The notes under the pieces are model-generated. The model made no database searches. It saw only the letters and a program-made list of their open reading frames with translations, and was not told the origin of the DNA. A stretch of DNA of 59,786 bases, taken from NCBI GenBank assembly GCA_002751075.1, contig NAOQ01000214.1, positions 37,988 to 97,773 of the forward strand, read 5' to 3'. The first letter of the stretch is position 1. Each line of letters begins with the position of its first letter. The position numbers were made by a program, and so were the translations under genes. Positions 38,801 through 50,147 of this stretch are shown here, in pieces. Source of the stretch: Ichthyophonus hoferi (taxonomy: Eukaryota; Opisthokonta; Ichthyosporea; Ichthyophonida; Ichthyophonidae).

Positions 38801-41800
38801 TAGTTCCACCAGTATAACACATACTGATATTAGGATAGTAAATTGCGATGTAATACATAACACGTACACATGATAGATAAGATCTGCCATCGCCCGCTAC
38901 CTACCTTAACTGTCACTTTAACTTTGTTCTTCAACAAGATATCTACTACCGCTGAGCCTTGTTGGCGGAGATACCTAGACATCCCCCAAGAGAGACCAGT
39001 GTTATTGTGTGATCATGCTAATATATATTAATCTAGAAGTTGTCATGTTTGTACAACAAAATAGTGATTGGTGTAAAGTCTGGTTGTTATGGGTGACGTC
39101 ATATGCAAAATACTCCAATTTCCCACAGGATGTGCAATGTACTCACCTTCCGGGGCTTGCCAGCTCCACAGTCTCGTTGGGTAACATTTCCAAGTGTGAT
39201 TGGACCTCCTTTAGTTGTTGAGCAAATTCTGATTGGCGCTGGTACTCATTAATGTCCTGAGGGGATACGGGTATTAGCCAATCATTTCTATCTACTTTTT
39301 TAATATTGTTGTATCTATATATAGATTATATGGCGCGTGTATGTGGACAACTAATGGCTGTTATTTTTATCATGGAGGGCACCATATGTAAAAGAAATTC
39401 TTATTGCTTCAAGCAAATACCAGTGCTTAGGTTGCAGTCATGGACATAATGCCATCCAATCAAAGCATATAAGAATAATGATACTAACAGATAAGCGAAC
39501 ACAAGTGGGTATAGATGAGAGGAGAATAATCTTTGTAGTAGAACAAAGAATAAGCAGGCATTAAACAAAAAGATAGATGGATGTATGTAAAGTTATTATA
39601 AGATAGTATGGAGGGTAATGAGAGAACGAGATAGAGACAGGGCAGTGAGCAGTGGTAATGAAGTCCAGGTGTACATACTGTAAGAGCCTTTCCTACTAGC
39701 TCGTAAGCCTTGCATACACCAGGATAGCTTGAATGGGTCTTGGGTGTATATCGCACTAACTCCCTCAACAGGAGGTTATACTGCAAGGAAGAAAGAGAGT
39801 GCATGTATTTAGATATAAAAGTATATGCGGACAAGTATATTGCCTATATTAGAGTGGGTGCTTGTATGTGACCTTAACAAGATGCCTAGAAACCTAGAAT
39901 CATATATGTATTATGTACAACTTTATTATTACAAAAATACCTTCAACATAGATTATGAAATTATACTATACCAACTTATTATTCTAAAGGTTCATCAATA
40001 TACAAGTTCACACAGATTCCAAAATACATACATACATACATACATACATGTACATATATATATATACATATATATATTTACTCAAAATACCCCTTAAAAG
40101 AATGCAACGTAAGTATCAATACACACCAGATCTACACTAACGAAGCAATGATTAATTTGTATCGACCAATCATCAATAATATGTAGGTACACGTCATGAA
40201 CATAGCAACCAACCAGGCATAAGACATACCTTGGTAATTCGTTGCAAGGGCTTTATAATGTAGGAGTTAAGACCCAATACATCCACTCCATCTGCTGTTA
40301 CCAAGGCTTTCATGAAGTCGGCAAACACGGGGCATGATTTCTGATGCGGTTATGTGATTGGTTATTTATCCTAATAAAAATGCCTAATGATTGGGGCTAG
40401 ATCACGAGTGCACAGATATGATCAAACTCTGATTAGACTATTTTTCATAAAATCATGCGAGTATTTTAAAAGCTTAACCTATCATTCCCAATTCTCCTGT
40501 GCGTTTTAAACACATTATAAATTTATTCCATTATTGTTGTCTTAAATAAGGGCCAAGTAGTATATATTATAAAAGGTTTACAGCCAATTACAGACGTTGA
40601 GAGTGCAATTTGATAATTTCATCACAAGATGGCTTAAACAAAAGAATAACTTCTTTTAAAAGTGATTGGTTAGCATGTATAGGGCTGAGTATGAATGGAT
40701 AGAAGCATACATTAAAATATCTAAATATTAGAAATTTAAAGGACCAACAAACTGGCCTATCATTTGCTTATCAAGTAACTTATTAATTATCTGATTGGGT
40801 AGCTACTAGTATATTATAACATAACAATATAGATATAATAGTATAATAGTGTGATAATATACACACCTGCAGAGCAACCACTTCACTGGAACATTCTTTA
40901 GTTTTCTGACAGTGATTGGCATAATAGTCATATATTTGCTCGAAGAAAGGTACCAAGATATCACTAATATCTTCGTAGCAAGGCCACTGTTCACGTTTAC
41001 GCTCCTCTAGGTCCTCTGTAAAAGAGAGTTGGTATGACAGAGGGGGAATAGAGGGCCGGTATGATAAGCATATGAAATAGTATGATATATTACGATGTGT
41101 AGTGGCGTGATATAGTATAATGTAGATGTGACAGTGAGTGAGCTGGATGAGAGCGGGAAAAACAGAAGGGAGTGTGTAATTGTTTTATTGTTACGTTTGT
41201 TGCTATATATAATTCTCTGTGATAAAGAAGAAAGCAAAGAAACTATAAGTATGTAAGTATACATATATATATATATATATATATACAGTTTGAAGTATGT
41301 GTATATATTTTTGCACGTTTATGCGTGTACGTGAGAGCGTAAATGTAACTATAGTAAGCATATATCAACCTATCTAGCCCTGTATGCATAAGAAGGTAGC
41401 TAGTCGCAGCACAGAACATAACATACCGCAGAATTGGGTGTTTATACGGAATAATTTGGGAATGTCTCCAAATATGAATTCGATATCCTCTGTAGAAGAG
41501 AGTGGATTAGTAGATTAAACATGGAAAGGAAGAGGAAAAGGAAGAGGGAGAGGGGGAAAGGAGGAAGGAGGAAGGAGGAAAAGGCTAGAACATACAGGGC
41601 ACAGTGCTATAACCATGCATGATGAACAGTAAAAGTACAAGTACAAGTAAAGATCAAGATTAAGGGAAACTAAAACTAAAAATAACGGTAGTAGTAAAAC
41701 GGACAATATAGTAGTATATCTAGTATAGCACTATCACAAGTTGCAGAGGAGAACAGCCAAAAGAACAAGGGCTGCAATAAAACTCATTAGATATTGAGAT

Positions 41801-44800
41801 AGCAACTATGTATGTATGCCCTGTCTAATGATTTCCAACCTATCACGTGAAAGAGTTAATTGGTAACCAATAGCATACTTACCCCCTATTCGTCTCCGAA
41901 TATATATAAAATGGGCCAAACCAATAATAACAAGCTAAACTTATTTTAATAACAAGAATAAACATACATAAACATACTTACAACCCTGATAATAAAAAAA
42001 AGCTAATCTGCCGACCAATCCCAAACCACACATAAAATCAAACCCAACCAATCAATTAGGGCAATTAAAATGAGATAATGAGCCACATACTAGGTTCTAA
42101 GATGCGGAATTTATGAAGAGGACGGTAAAATAATGTAATGGTAGCATTCAAGTCGTTCACATAACCACGTTCACTGGTGATCAGCTCGTGAATACACTCC
42201 TGTGATTGGATGGGAAGTAGATGGGAAGATGACAGGGGGTGGAGGTGCATGTAAGGCCTCTGTCTCTACGTACATGCAAACTACCACTCAGCCAATCACT
42301 AACCCTATCATCTATCCGTAAACACCCGGATAGGTCCGGTCCGCACCACCGTACCCTACTTATTTCCTGGGCCAATCAAAATAAACCATGCAATCTCTAT
42401 GGTCATATCCAATCATATCCAATCCCCTCACATTCCTTTGGTTGTCCTGTTATTTTTCATGTCATAGTCAAAGGACCACCCTAGCAATCTAGCAACCTAT
42501 ATCCTACCTGTCTTTGTATTTCGTTCTTATCCAATAGCTTCATGCTTTCCCTTGCTCCGGGTTGGTTCTTCCAGAGATTAGCTTGAACAAAGTTAAGTTT
42601 TGGCACCTCCTCGACTAAATTCTGGCGGCTCGCGGTATCCACATCTAGTTTCTTTTTATTGGCCATCACTATCAAGGATAATTTAATCAGTAAAACTTCA
42701 AGTCACAATACCATGGGGACACTAACTATAGATATAGATGATAGGAGGCCAATCAAGCAAAGGGTTAGAGAGGGGTGGTAGCGGGTGAGCCAGGGTAAAG
42801 GGAATACAGGTATATATAGAGTACAGTATAGTATGGTATATATATATATCTAGCTGTAAAGAAGGATTAAACATAGGAGAGAAATAAAAAAACAAAACAA
42901 AAGCATCATATAGAGACAGATCGTCAGTTATAGTTATATACATATACATATAAATACACCGATCTCCTCCTACCTGTACTCTCCATGATATCTATCCACA
43001 TCTCATTATGGATGGTTCCTGAGCCAGATACCTCAGCTTTGTCAAGTGTCAATGGCACCTCAATCACATACATGGTCATAGTATAGCTACTGAATACCTC
43101 AAACACCATCTTGTTACCCTGTCCAATTAAATCATAGATATGGTGGGTGGACCGTGTCAGAGACAAAGTTTGTATGGTTTCCATGGCAACAGGTGTGCAT
43201 AAGGTATAATGTGTAATAGACAGGTCGACATAACATAATACATAACATATGGTTTCATGCATTTATTCTGGTAGGTGTACCTAATTAAGTGAGTATACCC
43301 GAAGGAATATCAAACAGACATAACAGACATGCATTGAAAATAAGATATAGTATAGTATAGTATATCTTGGTAATCAAACAGTAAAGATAAGCCTTAGCAA
43401 ACAAGTTAACCACACCCAACCAATGATAGTATTTATCAGTACCTGCACATGGGTCTCTGCAGTGGCGAGATAAAAGGGATCGCCAACCACCTTGTACATA
43501 ATACTAGGCCGTTGGGGGGGGGGAAGAGGGTGGCGTTCTGGGACCAGGTGAGCGTGGTGGGGAATGATGGTAACTACCACCGCTATCTCTCTGGCTTGAT
43601 CTTCTGAACTGAAGGGAAAGCAGCTTGTTAGACATACAGTCCCATTATACACAACATGGACATTGGCTTGACTCTGACAATATTGACTGATATATTATAT
43701 ATAGGTATACACTAAACTAAACTACTGGAATGAAAATCAATGAATTTCCCCCAGCGAGATAACACACACCTTTTTTGTTTAATCTCTCCAATTCATTATA
43801 TTTATCTTATCTTTCAGATCCAACCAGTAGATAAAGTTATATTTTAATATTGGCATGCAAATTCTAACTTCCACCAATGAAAGGCAGGTATTACATCGAG
43901 ATCCGTCTCACCCACCATATCCTTTCCCACGAATGAAATGTAACAGTTAAAATTTAACTTACTCTGTGTAGTGTCTTTTGATCGGAGGTTGGCCGCTTCT
44001 TCCTCTTTGTCAAGATCATCATATCATTAAACAGGTAGCAATAGTAGTCTTTCTGTGAAGCCAGTGATCTGATCAGAGGTGTATAACATAACATAGCATT
44101 GTCCTATTACCCCTGCCTTATATCCTCCTTCTCTTTCCTCGGCCCAATCAAATCATGGTGTTTATTGATAGGTACCACTTTCTATATCTAGCATCTTAGT
44201 TCTCATTGGTCTCATATCATGATATTCATCCAATCATAGAGAAGAAGAAAGAAGGACAATAGATGTAAGGTGTTTTTTTTTTAAAAAAAAAACACCCATT
44301 CAGTTATGAGCAAATAAAAAATCATAGCCAATGAAAGCAATATACGGCACCTTTTCCCTGTCGCCAGTCTTAAAGAGCCACACTCGCATCATGCCTTCCT
44401 TGACCAATACTCTGTTAGCCAATCGCTGTTAAACTCATGTTTAATCATGTAATGATTAGGATGCAATCAGAGGGGGGGCACAATGAAGGATAGAGGACCT
44501 CACTCTAAGCAAGCGAAGTCATGCGCAATTCACGCGCAGGACTAATTGTTACACCAGTGACTGGACTGGTTCAGAACATAGAATAATATATCATACTTCA
44601 GTCGAATATGCCATCATACACCATTGGTGGAATAAAAGTTATCAAATGGGTGAATAGTTTATGTCTCAATTTGGAAGGAGTGGTTGGAGGAGATTGCTAG
44701 CTAACCATATGACTGCTAAATAATTGGTAGAAATGAAGTGCACGGTTAGATGTAAATGGCAATCAGATCCAATAAAAATACCTGTTTAAAACGACCCTGG

Positions 44801-47800
44801 TTTAAAATAAATAGAAAAACCTCTTTAATACATGTATCTCAGTCTTTCTTTCCCTTTCTAACCATTATACAGTAGTCACTAACTTTTAAATAACTGCAAC
44901 CAGAAGTAAATTTCTTGACCTAAGTACTTTATTATGATATAATATTACAGTGATATGTATGTACGTAGCCGCACATCCTTCTATAAACATACATGTAAGC
45001 AAAACATAGCCCTATATCTCTATATCTATGCATATTTATCCTACCTTCCAGGCTCAGCCAGAGTGACGGGGGTGGCCCAAGCCGACATGTCCAGTCGAGT
45101 CTGTATATCGGCCAATATCTGCGTTTGCCCACAACTTCTTTTAAAATCATTGATGCCCTTCACCGCCGAGTCCATAATAGCCATTACTTCCTCCACTCGA
45201 CTATAGCTAGAATGGGTGATGGGTGTGGCCCGCTTGAGGTTGCGGAGTAGTGTCGTGTACTTTAAAGGCCCAATGGGATCATGTTAGTAAACAAATTTAA
45301 AAAGACATACAATCCATTAAATAGGAAAATTACACTTATGACTGGCTGGATGGGTTTATGGAATTTCATGGTGATAGATATGTATATTGAATAGTATAGT
45401 ATAAATGTATAGATAGAGATAAAGTTATATCCTTTATGTAGATAGAGAGTATAAGCACACCATATCAAGGCTCTTTCCAACTCGCCCACCCCTTCCACAT
45501 ATCATTACAAACATATATACATACGGTAGTGATTCGCTGCACGGGCTTTAAGAGGTAGGTCTGTAGCGGCATGGTGTCCATATTCTCCTGCTGTCTGGCA
45601 ACTAGATCCAAAAAGGATGAGAAGACCGTTTTTGATTGGATGTACTCCGCTGTCTTGCAATTGACTGATCTGATTTTCTATATATAGATTACGGCATAAC
45701 AGTAGGTTAGCATAATAATATCATAGCTGAATGGTGAATGCTGTGTGGGTTATTTATCACGTCTATCACAGTACTATTCTAGGATCCTGTCTTCAGTGGA
45801 ATGAATAGAGTTAAAGGACGCTCACTATGTATATTAAAGACAATAATTAAACCTACAGGCCAAGATCATATTTCAATGTTATGTCCAATCAGCAGACGGT
45901 AAAGGGACACGTCCATCATAACACTCTTGAAATGACCAAAAACTATGAATATACATACACCTAGAACCAGACTGATATCTCCTACTAGTTAATTTACAAT
46001 TTACAACAAAGCAATGATGAAAATGTCACAGAATATCACAGCACTAACAGTCATACAGGTGAATTTGCAACATATCCCTGCCTTTCCACTACCCGACCAA
46101 ATATGTGTGAAGGATATATTTACAACCATCTTTCCATAAAAAGAAGGACTCACCTCGCACTGTCTGTGATAATTTACATATATATCAGCAAAGAACGACA
46201 AGAGAATGTCGCTAATATCTTCTATCACTGGACCCTCCTCCTCTCGTCTCTGCTTGAGTTCCTAAATTTGAATTGTCCAATGAGTCAGTATATATATATA
46301 TATATCTTAATGCTGGGTTAGTTTTTTCTAACTGGCTTAGGCCGGTATGTATAATAAGTAAAATACAATTATTATGATTATGGCACATCAGCGAAAAACA
46401 GGGTCGTTGTTGTCGTCTGTTAATAGCTAAGATTATATAAAGTTATACATTTTATAGTAAAAGCAAGTCATTACTTGCTGAAAATTGATTGGTAGTTAGC
46501 CATTTATAGATTAGTTTTGCAATAGTGGCATTGTGTGATTGGTCGTTGGCCACTGATATACATAGTCCAAATATGTTAAATGTTTAAGGCCAGGGGTGAT
46601 TGGATTATCGGAGAACATTAAAAATATTTAAAACAAGAGAGGGTGCGGGAGGAGTTATAGGGACAAACTGTTCTATATCTATATATAGAGTCACTGTGTA
46701 TATGAAATATATATATATATAGATAGAAAGAGAAAGAGAGAAACGACTGGTTAATTACCTTTAAAAACACTGTACTAATATCTAGCAAGTGCTCAAAATC
46801 TCCAAATATTTCGGCGGCCTCCTCTACCTCTAACACTTTAAACTTGGTAATGGGTAATAGATATACTTTTTTCGCTGTCTCCAAGTCCCTTACGTATATT
46901 TGCTCAGACTCTATTATCTGGTACATTGCCTCCTGTGGGGAGGTGAAAGAAAACATAAATAAACATATAACATATCCACAAATAAAAAATAATAACAAAA
47001 ACTGCATCTATACAGACTGACCTATATATATATAAAATCTAGTCAAAAAAGTTCACTCGAAAACGCTAATAATATAAGATATTTTCCAAGTAAAAGTGTT
47101 CTCATGCTAATATGTTCTATAGATATATGATTGTGCTTTTGATAGAAAGGGTATAGGTGTGGAAGTATAGATAGAGAGAGAGACAGCTAAAAGAAATGGA
47201 CAGAATTTTTTTTTTTTGAAGGCATGTCTACCACCAGAGACAAGATACGGTACATATTGGGTTAGGAGGAGGTAAATTAAAAAGAAAATGGAACAAAAGC
47301 ATGTTGCTACTAATACAAAACACAGTTACAGTCCCTTACAATAAATACCACACATTGTAAATAATAGTAAAAACTATCTATATCTACCCGTGCACCTGGT
47401 TTATAGATACTCACTTCCTATCTTTCTCGTACCCACTTTGGCTAAATGCCACTGCCTCGTTACCCATAAACCCTTGCCCGCCCCTCCCCACGAACATACA
47501 AACGCCCTACCTGTCTTTCAATCTCTTCGTTAGTCAGCGTTCCAACTATGTCTACAACCTCAGGCTGGTTTTGCCAAAGGTTTCCACCATGGGGGGAGAT
47601 AATGAACGGAGCAGAGGGGGTTGACTTGCCGATCGAGATATCAGGTGAGGCGAAGTTTGACGGACTACTAGGTTGTGACCCTGTGAAATGATCCAAATAA
47701 GGCTATATACGAAGACCATCCATTGGTTCCTAGGCCAATCACAATGTGGGCCGGGGGGCCCTATTACACCTCTAATATCCCCTCTCCTACATCATAACAT

Positions 47801-50147
47801 GTTCAATGGGCTAGCCCCATAGGACTGGTCAGAAATCATTAGGAAATGTAGTGTCCTACAATTTAATTATTGGCTGTATGCTGTGCGTTTACGAACTATA
47901 ACCAATGAGGTGAAATAATCAAATGTGCGTCATATGAATACAGTGAAAGAAAAGTAAAAAATAAAATAGTAAGTATAATGATGTGATCAATAGATAGGGA
48001 AAAAGCAAACATAGACTGAATATGTCACAGCATAAGTAAAACATCGTGAGAGATCATAGGCGCTATTTGTTAGATGAATAAAGGTATAGGAAGACTTGGC
48101 TCCCTGACTATATAAATATCCGAGTGTCTGTTAAAGGAGGATGTTGGGGTAGATCTGTACTTTACTTGCGGAACAAAGAGGTAGGCACACAAATATGTTT
48201 ACAATATATATGGGAGCAATTGAATAAATCAATATATATAAGAAAGAAAAAAACATAGCGCAAAAAAAGATAGAGATAGAGATAATAGAGAGGGAGGAGA
48301 AGAAATATCAATAAAATATAAAAAGGAAAAGACAAGACAACAAACGCAAACAAACCTGATAATCTGCCAAGAATATAGGAGGAACTACTATGACGCTTCA
48401 ACCCAAAGAAGGAAGAGGAACTACCAGCGCTCAGTGTGGGGGACCTAGAGCTGCTTGGTCGACGCACCTGCGGCAGTTCATCGGCAGAGAGCGAGGTAGT
48501 CTCCATAGAGCTTCGGAACTCTGACATGGAACCGCTGGAGAAACGAGAGAACGTGAAAAAGTTTCGACTACGGCGGCTTTGTGCTCGCTTGAAACTAGGA
48601 GACAAAGGGCTGGTGGGTCCCTTTTTACCATCACTGTTCCGTTTGGGAGTAGGAGGATCCTCATCATCCTCATCGTCAGAAGACGGTATAGGGCTCTCTT
48701 CAAGAACATTAGAAATAGCAGACATTGACATTTTTCTCTCGCTTGACTGTAGTGGCTTAAGGAAATTGAATAGACCAAACCCTGATGATCCGCCATCACT
48801 GGACTTTCCAAATGAAGCTGATTGAGAGCGTGTCAGGCTCGATTCCTTGGTATCTATATTATAGCGATTAGCCTTTTTAAGACTAAGAGACTCATGGCTG
48901 GCCGCGCGCGCTAACGTCGGAGAAACTGCTGGAGCGATAGGAGCTGATTCATCTATGTGTAAAGAGAAAAGAAGAGAAATGGTTAGAAGGTTAATGTATG
49001 TATGTAGTTATATATGAATACCTCTGCTAATCCAATCTTAAATATAACGGAGAGAGTAAATGTAGGTGAGAGGGTGTGTGTCGGGGTTAGGGTGTAAATA
49101 GAGAGTCAAATATATTCATCGTTGCTTATAGATAAAGAGAAGTTAAAGAAAGAAATGGCATTAGAGAAAGGAGAATAACCGAGAAGATGTTTGGATAAAT
49201 AAGGTCAGGGAGAACCAGAATGGCGTGCATATATATAATAAAGATAGGTATATGGCTGTGGGTTAACATACATCTGCATGCATTAAGAATATCTATATTT
49301 GTCTATATAGGTAGAGATGGAGGTACAAGTATGCATGGACATGCAATTATTATATATGATATGGATGATGTTAAGAGCTGTGGTAAGATATATAAAAAAG
49401 AATATTGTATGGTTATGACTTATACGAAAGTAAAAATACGTGTATATGAGCATATTTCTATTAGAACAAATAGTTTGTTTGTGAGAAACTCAATCTAGCG
49501 TGGAATAGATATGTGTTTGTTGGTATGCAAGTATTGATGCATACAAATATATATGGGAATATGTGGATATTTATATATTGATCTGTATATGTATCATAGA
49601 AATGCAACACGTGCCTTATAGCCAAAGTATTAATGAATTGCGTGTGAGGTATCAATATTTTTTCTTACAATACAAAAAGTCTATATATATATATAGACAT
49701 GCAAGCTCGTCCTATAATATTGAAAAGTGCGGTTTTCTTTCTCTCCTTGTCTGCTGATGCATATTCAGTTTGGGTTTCTCATATTTTATGTACAAAGATA
49801 TATTCATTAACTCGTGGTGTCAACAAGTCATGTGTGTGTTGTAGGATATATATATATTTTTTTTCCCTGCCATTAATTGTCCTTGCTTGTATTTTCTGTC
49901 AAAGTAACTTTAGCCCTAAAGCCTTTATACATTTAACAAAATTCACTTGTCTTTGCTTTGTTCCATTCATAATAGGGGATGTTTATTATGTGTGCCTTAG
50001 CACATGAAGGAAATAGAATCGAATAACGATGGTCTTACTTGTTGAAGCTGGTGGGGCAGGGAGAGTCAATGTTGACCTCCTCTGTAATCTATCGGTTATA
50101 ATAGAATTAAGCCGCGTCACGTTGGGATCTACCGTAGATTTCTTCAT
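35857..50147 (-). CDS. Tandem Rho guanine-nucleotide exchange factor, DH-PH-DH-PH, 1094 residues
   Basis: Predicted cytosolic or membrane-recruited activator of Rho-family GTPases with two exchange units. Exons: 50147-50039, 48952-48356, 47680-47511, 46932-46759, 46261-46154, 45677-45525, 45259-45045, 44411-44351, 44052-43963, 43673-43443, 43118-42974, 42668-42508, 42199-42091, 41489-41427, 41015-40867, 40340-40230, 39780-39679, 39256-39147, 38974-38905, 38474-38407, 37501-37399, 36946-36864, 35959-35857. All phases agree; a TGA lies in frame above the ATG. Residues 1-235 are Ser-rich with SSDDEDDEDPP. DH1 (293-505): MYQIIESEQIYVRDL, YLLKPVQRITT. PH1 (about 510-684): YYCYLFNDMMILTKRKKR. DH2 (739-950): CIHELITSERGYVNDL, YIIKPLQRITKYNLLL. 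PH2 (about 953-1094): YCFVFNDSILFTKKK. The exon starting at 42668 joins PH1 to DH2 in phase, so this looks like one gene rather than two. No SH3, spectrin or kinase domains are seen, unlike Trio/Kalirin. Exon 10 (43673-43443) is the least certain. Confidence 0.9.
44269..44296. repeat. Perfect 28-base palindrome (GGTG T10 A10 CACC)
   Basis: Ten T followed by ten A, framed by GGTG and CACC, forms a perfect inverted repeat with no loop in the RhoGEF intron between 44053 and 44350. A similar T-run/A-run junction without the GGTG/CACC frame occurs near 12866-12888. Confidence 0.95.

Noticed and set aside
42508-42668. Met within this exon as the start of a separate second RhoGEF gene
   Set aside because: The exon begins at a good acceptor and joins the previous exon (42974) in phase; no promoter or upstream stop argues for a separate start.
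48431-48825. Long overlapping frames on both strands
   Set aside because: Shadows of the Ser-rich RhoGEF exon 48356-48952.
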